Of a stretch of 64,000 nucleotides of DNA, positions 11,601 to 24,500 are shown piece after piece (the stretch's first letter is position 1; every line of letters begins with the position of its first letter). Below the pieces are notes generated by a model. The model made no database searches and had not been told where the DNA came from. It saw only the letters and a program-made list of their open reading frames with translations. The translations under genes were made by a program, and so were the position numbers. Location: contig NC_133906.1 of assembly GCF_964199755.1 (NCBI RefSeq), forward strand, positions 15,721,378-15,785,377, read 5' to 3'. Source of the DNA: Larus michahellis (lineage: Eukaryota > Chordata > Aves > Charadriiformes > Laridae).

Positions 11601-13437
11601 TCAGACAACAGCATTTGTGTAATTTCATTTTTTGTTCTGGACTTTAGTTTTAGGAAACAGGTGAATTTGTAATTCCTCCCAAGGAGGGAGGAGGGAAAAA
11701 AACCAAAACGAATATTTGACTGAAGCTAAATTTAGCAAGGCTGTGAGAAACTGGAAGAGAGAGTTATGTAATGGTTAATTACTACATCCACCCATAATGC
11801 TTTGGAATGCCCATTCATTGTGTGACTTAAAGCACTCAAAAGTCATAAAACACAGTTGTGTAGATTATAATTTGATAAAATTGTCAAGTAGCAAAATATT
11901 TATTCGTGTTAAGCTTACGTCTTCATTACATTAGTAACACAAATGTATTGTTTAGAAATACTGCCTTGTTTTGGAATGTATTGTTCTTCATTCTCTTTGA
12001 CTTGCTGCCTTTGCTTGTTAATGCAAGGCACGTGTATCTATTGAGGGATGGAAAACTTCCATTATTAAATATAAAGAGTGTTACAAGCTTGTCTTTCTGT
12101 GTGTATCACCTATCCCTATCATAAATGGAACTTTAAAGAGACTAAGTGAAGATTTCTGAAGACTGCTAGAATGAATTCCTTGGTAATTGAGATGATTTGT
12201 CAGGAGGACAAACAGTAGAGAAGCTGGTCATACGAACAGCTCTTGATTAATTGGCTAGGTTGTTCTTTCCACTTCTCAAAGAATGCACATGCTTTCTTTT
12301 CATAAAAGTGGAGTTACGCTTGTGTGTCAGACACGTAATCAGCCATACAGATTGGGTTTTTTAAGTTGGGAAAAATGACAGATAAGTTTTCGATAGGATA
12401 GTCTGTATTTTGGCAGCCGTTTCTGGATTTTTGGTGTCTCCCCTTCCCTTTGCCCTGAAGATACCATGGAAAATTTTCAGTCCAGAAAAAGCACACTGTG
12501 AAGGTTGCTGTGGGAGATTTTTCAGTAATAATAGATAACATGTTCTGTTTGTTGTTGAAGAATGCATGGTTGCTTTGAAAATGTTAGCTTCAGTCTGGCT
12601 GGGAAGAGGTACAGTCTGGCTGAACACCTCATTAGTAGGGCACTTGAGATGGGGCCTCATCCCACTGTAAAATGAAGTAGCACTTGAAACAGTTAACTCG
12701 GTTGTTGAGAATTGACTGAATAACAGAATTCAGTCTAAAATGGTCTTGAGTAGATTGCACTGCTTCAGCACGCAAAAGCAGAGCTTTTCCTTATGCTGCT
12801 CTTTTCCGAACTCTGTCTCACGTGGCAACGGTTCCTCAGTCAAGTAGGTTCATGCATTTTGCTGTATTCTGGGATTACCATCTTTTTCTCTTGCTGAAAA
12901 ACAGCACGTGAACCTCACTTACTTGGCCCTGTTTTGATAATTGGTCTCTGAAGTTCTTTGTTGTTAGTTGTACAGATGTTTTTCCTCTGCCTGGCATGAT
13001 TTAAAAAAAAAAACAAAACCAACCTAAAACAATAAAGCAAAGCAGTGGGGGAGGTGGGCAAAGCTTTTGAATCTGTATCTTCTGAATGCATCTGTTCCAA
13101 GTTCATCGTTATTTAAAAAGGGAGTTTATGAATTGGGTTCTGTAGTTGATAAAATTCTTCTAGAAATCATGAGTAGATTCTGTAGTTTGTCTGTTGAGTT
13201 TAAACATAAACATACATAATTTGCTACTGCTAAACTAAATTTCTGTTAAATACTTCTTTTTCTACTTAGTGCTTGAAACACTATGAAGTACTAACACATA
13301 AAATGACACTTGGTAAATTAACAAACCCAAATTCTTTGGATTCAAATCAAGTTGTACAAAACAAAAGGTATCAAGAAAGACAGTCCTTGGTAATGTCTGT
13401 GCACTGGATATTGATATACGGACATGCCTTTTTTCAG
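5654..13437 (+). other. FBXL21: Inferred first intron of FBXL21
   Basis: About 7.8 kb of mainly AT-rich unique DNA lies between the CpG island and the first coding exon. Short T- and A-runs are present (about 6185-6202, 6952-6964, 11520-11533). The open frames found here lack codon structure and splice support. I recognise no nested gene or long transposable element. Confidence 0.55.
11537..11660 (+). other. Possible alternative 5'-UTR exon of FBXL21
   Basis: A very strong acceptor (14 T then CAG, ending 11536) is followed 124 nt later by a good donor (GGAAACAG/GTGAAT at 11660). The segment has no long open frame, so it would be untranslated. It may be nothing more than a chance T-run. Confidence 0.2.
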
Positions 13438-13515
13438 AGACCTACTGTACGTGAGACCTTTCAGGAAACTGCAGTTTGAATCCATCGGATTGTTACAGTA
13501 CCTGAAACCTTCACA

Positions 13516-16500
13516 ATGAAGAGAGCTAGGCAGAAAGTTGGGGTTGAAAATGAAGCTCCTCAAACATCACAGAAAAGCAAAAAGCAGAAAACTTGTTTAT
13601 ATGGCTCAGTGTTTGGTGAATCTGACTTGCACACCTCGATGGACTGGGGAAGCCTTCCGCACCATGTTATTCTGCGCATTTTTCAGTTTCTACCTCTAGT
13701 AGATCGAGCCAGGGCATCTTCTGTTTGTCGAAGGTGGAATGAAATTTTTCACATCCCAGATCTCTGGAGGAGATTTGAATTTGAGCTTAGCCAGCCAGCC
13801 ACTTCTTACTTAAAGTCTACACATCCTGATCTCATTCAGCAGATTATCAAGAGGCATGCTGATCATCTGCAGTATGTCAGCTTCAAGGTAAGTCTTGAAT
13901 GAATGGTGGCTTGTTTTGTCAGATTACTGTGCATGACATATGCAGCTTCTCTGTCGCATGGCTCAAGTGTTGTACCTGGGAAGTCTTAGGTTTAAAAATG
14001 CAACTACTGCTGTAATTTATTTCCACACGTGCACATGGGTTCCTTCCATTCTCTACATTCTAATCTCTACAAAGTAAAGAAAGAGCTAATGTCATACAAT
14101 ACAGTGCTGAAGATATGTTTTCAGAATATGGAGAATACGTAGTATCTGTGAATCAATGTTAGTGGCAATCTGAGTTGGAAGACTGTTGTGCAGATAGACG
14201 TTACTTACATGTGGAAGCATTTGAGGAAATAAGTTTGTGTTGTATGTATAATTTACTTACAAAATAGAGCTATACAGTGAAGAACGTTTTGAAATTTAAG
14301 AACCCTGCTTTGAAAAACTATGAGTAAGGGAGAAAGATTCTGTGCCTGTATATTCAGGTGATTGACATATAAGGACATATTTAAGTAATGGTACACTTGA
14401 TTTAAATGCGGGCTATGTTTGTAGTCTCAAAATTGCATGAATTCAGACTTTTCATTTGAATACTCGGTAGAGTTCACTGTTTATCTGAGGAGATCATAGT
14501 TAGAATTATAGGCACTTTGTTCACTTTTAATAGAAATTTCTTAAGAGGAGGTCATAGTTCTAAGCTGTGAAGGAAAAGCAGAAGAAAGCATTGATATTAA
14601 AGCCGGGTGAAAAACAGAAGCTTCTTTTTCTCGCACTGTTAGTGGTTTTACATTTGGAGATACTGTGACTTGCTTGCAGAGCAGTTAATGGATAATCAGG
14701 TATTAAATACCTGTAACTTCTACACTTCATATGACTGATTATCATGAATTAGCATTATAACATCTTAATGCAACTTCTGTGCTTTTTCAGCTATTCTTTT
14801 ATCAGAGCTACTACAGAGGAGGAAGGTGAGATGAAACAGTGATTTGTCCAAAGTTAGTCATCAGGTTTATAGATGAATTAAGAATCAATTCATTATTCAA
14901 GATGCAAAGGTGTTGTCCTTGCCCCAAGAGTTTAGAATTGCCATTTAAAAAAAGGTGCATACTTACCACTGTCTGTTATAACACCAACACTAAAGTTATT
15001 TAGGAAGGCATGAGGTCATTTGAAGAGAAGGCTTAGATTTAAGCTCTCTGATCATATTAGAAATACCCAGCAGTCATACTTAGGAAAATTTTCTAATATA
15101 ACTTTTCTGAAATTTCTAATTAATGTTGCGTTTTGTCCTTGTGGTAAATAGTCTGGTGCAGTACAGCTGAGTGGATGTGGACCTTGCAGTCTTGAATATC
15201 CAGGATGCTGTTTTCTAAGTAATAATAAAGAATGACTTCATGATTTTTAAATTGCTTTTATAGGTTGATAGTAGTACTGAGTCTGCAGAAGCAGCTTGCA
15301 ACATCCTTTCTCAGTTGGTGAACTGTTCTATCAAGACACTGGGTTTGATTTCTACAGCAAAACCAAGCTTCATGAATGTCGCTAAGGTAATGTTCTGTGA
15401 ACTGTAAATAGAGTTACTTAATTCACTCCTGAACTGCTTTAGCTTTCTTATTGTGTTGTTATTTGGCTGATGGTATTTTTATGAAACAGTCTGTATTTAT
15501 TGGCATATCTTCTTTAATTTGTGACATCTGTTAGTATCAGGAAAATAGTTAAACATTGATTCCATTCTTTAAATCTAGTAGTGTTGATACTTTGTGGTGT
15601 AGAGATGAGGAATCGTTAGAAGGATTGAGCTTCCTCGTGTCAAGATTTAAAGATACAATGATTACATGCTGCAATATGTTAAAATATTTGGGAGGTTTTT
15701 TTCTTTGACTCTGTAGGTCACAGCAGAGTTACTTTCTGGAAAATAAAATAAATACCGTTTCCTTTTTTCTACAGATAAATTCTAGATACTTCATGCCCAT
15801 CATTATGTCCATTTATCCCTGGTTTATTACTGCGAAAATATAAATCGGAGTGGATGAGTTAACTACTGAGTGTACAGTTAATTTTTGTCACATGTAGCAG
15901 TGTATTTTTAAACAAAGATGTCCTGTGTTCAAATAAGCCTGTCTTTGTTACAAAAGAAGGGGGATGCCTAAGATGTGATTATTTTTGTAGTTTCTGTGCA
16001 TGCAAAACCTGAAGTTTAGATGCTGAAGTTCTGCCTGTCTTTTAATAAGTTAATTTTTTTCCCCCCTCCTTCAATTTCTCCAAACAGGCTCATTTTGCGT
16101 CAGCACTGACAGTAGTTTTTGTGAACTCCAAGTCATTATCATCAATCAAGATAGATGACACACCACTTGATGATCCTTCCTTGAAGGTTCTTGTTGCTAA
16201 CAATAGTGATACTCTAAAACTGCTGAAAATGAGCAGTTGTCCTTATGTATCACCTGCTGGTGAGTAGTGAATATATATGAAAAATGTAGTAGTAAAGTAT
16301 CATAAAACAATAGTCAAGAGTTAGTTTGAAACAAGTGATTCATAAAACTTTTAGTGCTCTTCTGAGTCTCTTAGAGGCCTTTTATTGTCCTGGTCTCGGC
16401 TTTGGACAGGATGAAGGGGAATAAGAATTGTGTCTTTGTGTTACTGAATGAGTTGGATTAATGAAGGTGGAGTTGCTTCTTGCTTTACTGTGTCTTCTAG

Positions 16501-18217
16501 AATCCTGGGGATTTTTTTTTTTTACATTCTTCTCAGCTGCTTCAGTACCTCTCGTGATAGGCCTTGAGGAGGAAAAGCCACCAAAATTAGTGCAAGCCTT
16601 TAACACACATTCCAAGGAGTTGTTCATTGTCAGTTCTGTGTAAGGGTAACCAAACGCGTGCGACTCTGTAAACTTAACTGGCATTCTGTGGGAACACACG
16701 TGCAAAATCCCTGACCCTGATGAAAGCAGTTGTCAATAACTGTTTTGTAAGGTGCTGTGCGTTTAACTTACTGAGCAGAAGTGTTATACTTCAAAGATAC
16801 ATTAAAAAAAACCACCATGGAGTGTGTATTAATTTAAAAAACCAGTAGTGCAAGACTAAGAGACTTTCAGTTTCTCTAGTGCCCTCGTGTGTCCAGATCT
16901 GGTAGTACAAACATGCTAATTTAGTATTGGTTGGTGAAGGGCTCAGTCCCTTCAAAATAGAAGTTGAGAGCTTTTGAGTCCCTTCTCATGTACCTTTCTC
17001 CTGAAACCCTGGTCCTAGGGAAGGGGAATTCTGGTCTGGTCTCCTTCCTATATTCTTATGAAGAGTCTACAAAAGGTGTTTTAATCTGTGTACGTTGTAT
17101 TCCAACAGATTAAGAGCAGTTACGTTGTTTATGCCTTAATTCAGGGAAGGATCTGTTTTAGCATAGCTCTTAAAGTACGCTACTGGTGGTCATTTAAATA
17201 GAATGCTTAGATGAATGCTGAAGGAAGGAGTATTAGGGAAGGGAGCAGTGGCAACTTCAGCTGGACCTTACCTGATTTCAGCTGCCTCTTCAAAGCTGAG
17301 GAAATTCTGCATAGGGATGAGCAAAGAGGAAAAAAGATATGCAGATCCAAGATGAATGCGACTAGTTAGACTTGCTGCTTTTACTGATAAGTGTTCATGG
17401 CCAAAACACCATAAAAGGGTGTGGATATCTAAACTTTATCATATTTCATGGGGTTTGGATGTAGGCAAGAATACTTGAGCCAATAGAATTAGTACCTGCT
17501 TGAGCTTTACAGCAAACAGCTGTGCTTATATTCACTTGTTGTTTTACAGAGTAACTTTTTTTTTGTTCCTCAGGAATTCTTTGTGTTGCTGACCAGTGTC
17601 ATGGACTTAAGGAGCTGGCTTTGAACTACTATATATTAAGTGATGAACTGCTACTGGCTCTTTCAAGTGAAAAACATGTTGATCTTGAACACCTTCGCAT
17701 AGACGTTGTGAGTGAAAATCCCGGACAAGTCGAATTTCACACTATTAAAAAGCAAAGCTGGGATGCTCTTGTTAAACACTCCCCCAAAGTCAACATTGTG
17801 ATGTATTTCTTCTTATATGAAGAAGAATTTGATGCTTTCTTCAGAGAGGAAACCCCTGTTACACACCTTTACTTTGGTCGTGCAGTCAGCAAAGCAATGT
17901 TAGGTCGTATTGGCATGAATTGCCCGAGGTTAATTGAGTTGGTTGTGTGTGCTAATGGACTTCAGCCTTTGGACGATGAACTTATTCGGATTGCTGAGCG
18001 CTGTAAGAACTTAACAGCAATGGGACTTGGTGAATGTGAAGTAACTTGCAGAGGTTTTATTGAATTTGTTAAGATGTGTGGGGGCAGGCTAACCCAGCTT
18101 TCGATAATGGAGGAGGTACTGATTCCAGATAATGATTATAGTTTAGATCGACTTCATTTGGAAGTCTCCAAACATCTTGGAAGAATGTGGTTTCCTGATA
18201 TGATGCCAACATGGTAA
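13516..18217 (+). CDS. FBXL21: FBXL21, F-box and leucine-rich repeat protein 21
   Basis: This is the substrate-recognition subunit of an SCF ubiquitin ligase acting on cryptochromes in the circadian clock; paralogue FBXL3 drives CRY degradation in the nucleus, whereas FBXL21 is reported also to act in the cytosol and stabilise CRY. The coding exons are 13516-13887, 15264-15386, 16088-16259 and 17574-18217. All introns are GT-AG, and the sum is 1311 nt, giving 436 aa without a break. The F-box spans about residues 43-88 (starts DWGSLP), with leucine-rich repeats behind it. The C-terminus PDMMPTW keeps the terminal Trp which in FBXL3 enters the CRY FAD pocket. The start has A at -3 and precedes a basic N-terminus. 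FBXL21 is chosen over FBXL3 because the LECT2 family lies next to it, as in human 5q31; the proteins alone are close. The 3' neighbour MIM-1 is convergent. Confidence 0.93.
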
Positions 18218-18269
18218 ATTCTCTATATTTGTGGGTAAACTGGTAGAGTCAGGCGTTGCTTTCTATGCA

Positions 18270-18275
18270 AATAAA
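18270..18275 (+). other. Poly(A) signal AATAAA of FBXL21
   Basis: A canonical AATAAA lies about 53 nt after the stop codon, which gives a very short 3' UTR. Longer UTR forms are possible, as further AATAAA or ATTAAA copies occur in the AT-rich DNA up to about 20 kb. Confidence 0.55.
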
Positions 18276-18299
18276 GAATTTAAAAATGAAATATGAAAA

Positions 18300-21200
18300 C
18301 TTAATTTCCAGATTTGAGTTTTTGTACCTTGAGAACCTCTAGTAGCATAACAGCAAAACATTCTAGAATGTTAATGGTCTATTGAAATAGAAAACAGATT
18401 AAGTGTACTTAACACTTCTGAAAGTATGTCTGTGGTTTACAGGTGCTTCAAACTCCAGTGAACTTGGGCTTCTCTGAGCTTCGATTTAAATGTTCCATTC
18501 ACATTAAAGAATTTTTTTTTTCGTGTCTATGTTTAGTCTTTCCAATCTAGTCAGAAGAGGACTATAGAAACTTTTCCTTTAGCAAATCTAACTTTATGGG
18601 AAGCTGAATACAACTTGGAATTCATGAAAACCATATTACTTTTCATGTTTTATACAGCTATTTTTTCAAAATATTCATGTTATAAATGTAAAAACTTGTA
18701 CATTAATATACTTAACACTAGCCCAGGTTACTCAAATATATAATCTAGCTTAAACTCATGACAGGATATTAAAATGTTCTGGTAAATAAGCTTATACTTA
18801 CAAAAAAAAAATTACAGTTTTAAATTGCACTTTAACTTTTGCCATATTAGCTAAACTGTATAGACTGCATTGTACAGTATGTTGTTATTCTGTCTTATGC
18901 ATTAAATGGATGGGAAAAAGACCTTGTTAAAATTAATTAATTTAAAAGTTGGATCTAGACTGATTGATTGTGTGGGTGAATGACAGAGCACTCTGGAAAC
19001 TGCCAGAGTATAAGGAAAAACTTCTGGGTTTGAGAAAGTTGAAGTCTCTGATTAGAGATTGACGTCTGAATGCTGTTGCATGTTCTCATTATTAAGAGAA
19101 GATATGAAGGATGTCATAAACGTGGCTAGTGAGAAGGAAGGATCAAATGGAATACGGTTATCTTTGATCACTTTCCATCTGAATCAAGGGTTTAGAGCAC
19201 TTAAAAAAAAAAAAAAATATATATATATATTTGCCAGTTAGAGGCCAAAATGGCCTCTGGTAATCCTGCCTATATCTCACAGAGCTGTGCTGTAACCCCC
19301 GATTTCTAGAGTAAGGATTGCTGGAGGTGATCCTGAATTTTTTATTTCAGGACTGTTTAATACTTGTTGCTATTAATTGATTTTTGAGGAAGCAGGTGTT
19401 ATTTCTTTATTTTCTTTAAAGGGGAAAGGAACGGTGAGTTGATGTGAATTAGAGTATGTATTTTCGTGTTGACGTTTTGCACACTGTAAACTGAAATGCA
19501 TCATATATAAATTTTGCTGTAATTATTTTCATGCTGTAGTTGTTCCATCTTCCTATTTATAATGAGAAGTCTACATTTGATTTGCTGGTAGTATTTCTCA
19601 CATCAGATAAAATGTCAGTTTCTTCCACACTTACGCTTCTCTACTGCAAAAATAACAGCTACAGGGTTAAACCGCCATTGTCTTGGACAGACTTGTTCCC
19701 AGTTGCAAGCTAAAGGATTTAAGATAACAACATATAAGGCCTGTCTGACTTGGTAATGCATTATTGCCTGTTGCACAGTTAAGAAGCATCTGACTCTGGT
19801 TACTAGCACCTGCTACCCAAGCACTTGCTTCTGTAATAAAGGGGGTTATAATTGTCTTTTAAACAAAAGACTGAAATATTTCTAAACAGTATTTGGTTTA
19901 AGGTGGGGTTTGCTTTAAATGTAAACATAATAAAGTGGTCTAATACATGCACAGATATTAGATTTTTATCCATTTGTTGTTGCATCACGTCCTCCCATTA
20001 TGCAGGGTTCTGTCCTGTTAGAAACCATCTACTTGACAAACCTGGGCAGAGGCAGTAGAGATGATTACCTGCTGGATTATAGTGAATTAGTCATTGCCAT
20101 TTCATGTTCATGCCTCAAACTTGAGGATTTTTGACATGCTAAAACTATAAAATGGCATATGGACAATGTTGTAGATGGTTGGTAAGTCCCAGAGTCCTCC
20201 ATGTCTCTAGCCAACATAACAGCATTAATGAACTATCAAACACTGGTGGCTATATCCAGAAATGCAGTTCAGGAGGAAACTAAAATGCTTTGAATATTGT
20301 CCCTTTCTTTGTCCCTGTTACTAAAGCAGATTTTTCTGTGAAGTTGTGAATGTTAGCTTGCTCCAGCTCCAAGCTTCTAGTAAAATGGGCCTGCATTTTT
20401 TAATGTTGTGAATTTTGGTGTGATTTCTTTTTTTTCCGGTGCATTCACTCCGCTAACTGATCTTAACAAGACCTGTTGATACTTGGGTTTATAACTAAAT
20501 GTCAACAAAATGGATGCATTGGTCTCAATGTGAAATATTGATTGCTCACTGGTAGAGTGGGAAACTAATTTTAGTTCTTTTCATTCATTAGTCGGTCATC
20601 CTTAATGACTGTGGTGGAGGTATTGTGCTTGGCAAGAACCTCTGCAGGTAGCTGCCTGCTGCCACTACTTCCTGGTATCCCTTGTGTAGCTGGGACTTCA
20701 GAGCTCTGCCTTGTCCTGTCTGGGGCGAGGTTTGGCTCTTTTATTGGCTTTTCCTGGTTTTACTGCCCTGCAAAGGCTTTCTGCAACCCCATCTCTGAAG
20801 TGTATAATGCAATCATACAGTTTGTTAGAGTAACAAGAACCCTCAAAATGAAGCACAGAACTTCCCCCCCATGTGCTAAGGGGATTTGTAGGGTCAGTAG
20901 GAAGTCCAAGTTGCAGTGAGAAGCTAACAGTAGTGCACCTCTTCTGCCACATGAGGGGGTGAGAGATTTCATGCTCCCTGACTTTTCAGACTCCTTGAGA
21001 AAGCTTATAATTAGTCATTGTTAATTTCTGGATTCTTTTGTAAATGCAAATTCCAACAAAAACCTGACTCTTTTTTTTCCTTGTGTGGAGTCCCTTTTGC
21101 CACCCAATAGAGACACTGGTGGTTCTGGCATGACATCTCTAAACAGCATATTTTATTCCTTGTGGAGTGTTTAAATAAATTTCCTTCTACTTCTCAGTTC

Positions 21201-21480
21201 AGGTACCTTCAAAATCTAAAGTAATCTTGTTTGCCAAGGTGTAGTTCGTCAGTTAGCCCAACATACAATGCTTGCAACTATTACAGGTACTTAAAAACCA
21301 ATACCAAACTGGTATCTGGAGTGTGTATCAATGTTAGCACCTTGCACTATTGTGTAAGGCCCAAAGTCATATTGAATCAGTAGTAACATTGTGCATATTG
21401 TGTAACTTTTTTAATTATGTAAAATACACTTTTTCTTTCCTTCCTTCACTGAGATGGGCTGTCCACATGATAAAGAAAAA
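18300..21480. other. Intergenic or long 3' UTR between convergent FBXL21 and MIM-1
   Basis: About 3.2 kb of AT-rich DNA with no recognised gene. Some of it may be FBXL21 3' UTR. It contains a poly(A)/(TA)n tract. Confidence 0.6.
19203..19230. repeat. Poly(A) followed by (AT)n
   Basis: Fifteen A residues run into an alternating AT stretch. It is a simple repeat. Confidence 0.85.
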
Positions 21481-21503
21481 CAACTTTTGGATGCTGAGAT
21501 GAA

Positions 21504-21509
21504 TTTATT
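21504..21509 (-). other. Poly(A) signal AATAAA of MIM-1
   Basis: On the minus strand AATAAA occurs 23 nt after the MIM-1 stop, so the 3' UTR would be only about 40-50 nt. Confidence 0.65.
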
Positions 21510-21531
21510 TGGAATTTACTGCATTTCCATT

Positions 21532-24500
21532 TCACACTTTCTGCCCTTTCCCCCTTTCAAGATTGGAAGTAGGATCTGAGTGATCGCAGTTCTCAACATG
21601 AATATGAGATGTGATCCCAGGAAACACTCTTTGCATTGGCAACATTTTCCCAAGGATTTGTCCCTTAGAAATTCTACCGTTGTATCTGATGGGATGGATG
21701 CAGAGTAGTTTTACACAGAAGCCTGGTGAAAACAAGAGGAGGGAAAACATCAGATGACCGATGAAGCCTTTGTTTATCTGTACTAACTCTATTTCTGAAA
21801 TATTAATGTTTTCTGTCTTGTCCTTTCCGCTGAGATAGCAATAGTGCAAATACCAAAATAGCAAAGACACTGTCATCATAAAAAAACTAGAGATAATGGT
21901 TGGAGTTGTTGGCTTGGTGGAAGAGGGAAGGTGGGAGGCAGGGAGAAGGTGGGAATTCCTGCTTCAATAAAGAGAAGAGCTCAAAAACATTCTGTGAAAC
22001 TGAGTTATTTGCATTGTAACACAGGAGCAAAAAGTTCGGCATGTAAATGGATAGATGATGCAGTGTTTCAAAACATGTACCTTGCTTAACTGCTTGGCTA
22101 GCTGCAAGATAATACATCCTGTATGACCTAAAGACATAGTAAAGGAAAACTAGCGGTTTACCTGATCCCCTGATTTGGACTCCATCATCAATGGCATTTC
22201 CGTTGTGGAAGAATTTAATGGGTCCCGAGAGCTGGCCAGAAAAGGGAGCGTACACGGTTGCTCCATCAGAACAGATGACATCCACACCCGTGTGCTTTCC
22301 TTTGCCGTTGCGTCTGAAAACAAACGTGTAATTAGAGAAGTCTCTTGTCAGGCCTGAAGTTATATAGAGATAGATCAGTTAGCAGGCTGCAAGATCTGGA
22401 GACGCGTTGTTTTTGTACTGAGACAGCATTGACATAACGGACTGGCTGAAGAATCTATAAAAAGTGTTTTGGTGTAGATGATGCAATGCCATGTAGGGCT
22501 GATGGTCTGGTAGAGTTGAGGTTTTTCAAATTGGAAGCGGGGGGGGAGAAAGCCTTCTTCCAAGCCTTTAAATAGAACTGTAGAGTCTCGGAAATGGTGG
22601 TTGGCAGGTACCTGTGGAGGACATCAAGTCCTTTCCACTTGAATCAAGCCTGTTCCCAACACCAGGTCAGGTCAGGCACGGCTTAGCCTGGGTCATAAAA
22701 ACCTCCAAACAGAGGTTTTATGAGCAATTTGGACAGCCTGTTCTGGTGCTGTAGTGAAAATGTTTCCTCATGTCCAACCTAAACCTTCAAAGCTGTAATT
22801 CTTAAATGGCTTCAACAGAGTTCAGCTCTATTTCAGTGGAAAAGCAATAAAACCCCACAGATTCCAATTATATAGTACCTTGGAGCTCCATAGTATCCGC
22901 AGCCGTAGCGATCGCAGCCTCTTATCTCGTTTGTAGGATTCCCAGAGCACACTGTTGCCCAGTGACTGCCTTGCTGTGGGAATGGTGGAACAACTTGGAA
23001 ATACAGAAACACAGCACATGGAAATTAATTTTTAGGTTCTGTTTTAAGTGTCGCATGTTTGTAACTACTATGTTTTAATTTTAGTTAGGTAGGAATATAG
23101 TGGAATTATATCCCATGCCTGTAGTTAGTTGTTTCCTCCACAAAATTTGTCATCCTTTAGGAAATGTAAATAGAATGTACACATAAAATTGGATTGTAAC
23201 ATTTCTAGGTTAGGATTATCTCATATAAGGAATGTGCTTTAAAGAGAAAAATTCAAAAAGAGCATCTGAGGGATGGGAAAAGATTTAGTTTTGTTTCTTA
23301 TTCTATGCCCAGGCTGATGGGACTCGACCCCTCAAGTCATAGTCCTCCATTGCTACCAATGTAGTATTTGTAATTGCAAACAATCATCCTAAAATCTGCT
23401 AAAATGCGATACTGAAAACGTTGGTAGTAGGTAAAAGCACGCAAGCAGAAGAGATGTCTGACTTGGTTTATGGCTGAGACTTGATGTTGCTGTGTCATGG
23501 CAGGGCAAGAAATACAACTTGGTAAGCTGATACGTTCTCCCTGGAACACTGCCTACAGTCCTCTTATACTGTATTTATAACGCGTATTTTCTTTCCTTTG
23601 GATGTTGCTGTCAGGGAGAACATAAGACAGAGGGGACTATTGCTATTTGATAGTGTTGTCCTTATTTGAAATTAATTAATAACTTAATTTTCATTCATTA
23701 TACTACTTATTCTGGTTGGTGGTGTTTGCTTTTTGTTTTGTACCGGGCATAAGTTGCTGAGTAGGATCGGAGTGGTCGCAGTTCTCAACATGGATGTGAG
23801 AGATAATGCCAGGAAACACTTTCTGCATTGGCAGCATTCTCCCGAGCTGTTGCCCTCTGTGGATTTGGCCGTGGTACCGGATGGGGTGAATACAGACCAG
23901 CTTCACGCAGTAACCTGGAAGAGACGGGGGAGGAAGCGAGGTCAGGAAAAAGCAGCTGCATCTGTTCTGGGGGTGAGCGAGAAACCTTCCGTGCTGGTGG
24001 CCTCTTACTGGAGACAGTAATGATGAAGCAGAAATGTGCTCAAGGTACCAACAGTCCTGAAATCAAAATTACTTGGATTGTTATAGAAAAGAGGAAAAGA
24101 GGGGAGTGGAAAACAGGGTCAGGAAAACATCCTCTCAGCAAAACTGAAGGCATATTTCTGTACTGTATTTTTACAATTTCCTTTTTTTTTTTTTTTTTTT
24201 TTTAAGATGGGATTGCTGTTTTCCTGCTACCTATTTTTCAACTCCCTTCTTCCCTCCTCTCCAAGAAAAGCATAGGAAAAGGAATACATCCTGCTGGTGC
24301 TGATTTCCGATATCTCTTAGCAGCGGTCTAGTTGTGCTTCAGTGGAGGAACTAGAGAGGGTGTAAGGTTAGTTCTGTGGCTTCTTGAAGAGCCACAGAAA
24401 GCTTACTCAAGTAAATAAAATGATTACTTGTGCGTGCCTCACAACGCATCTGCTGTTAATTACTTGCCTGATCCCCTGATTTGGACTCCATCATCGATGG

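Noticed and set aside
13516-18217. FBXL3 as the identity of the F-box gene
   Set aside because: The protein is close to FBXL3, but the adjacent LECT2-family genes and the length match FBXL21.
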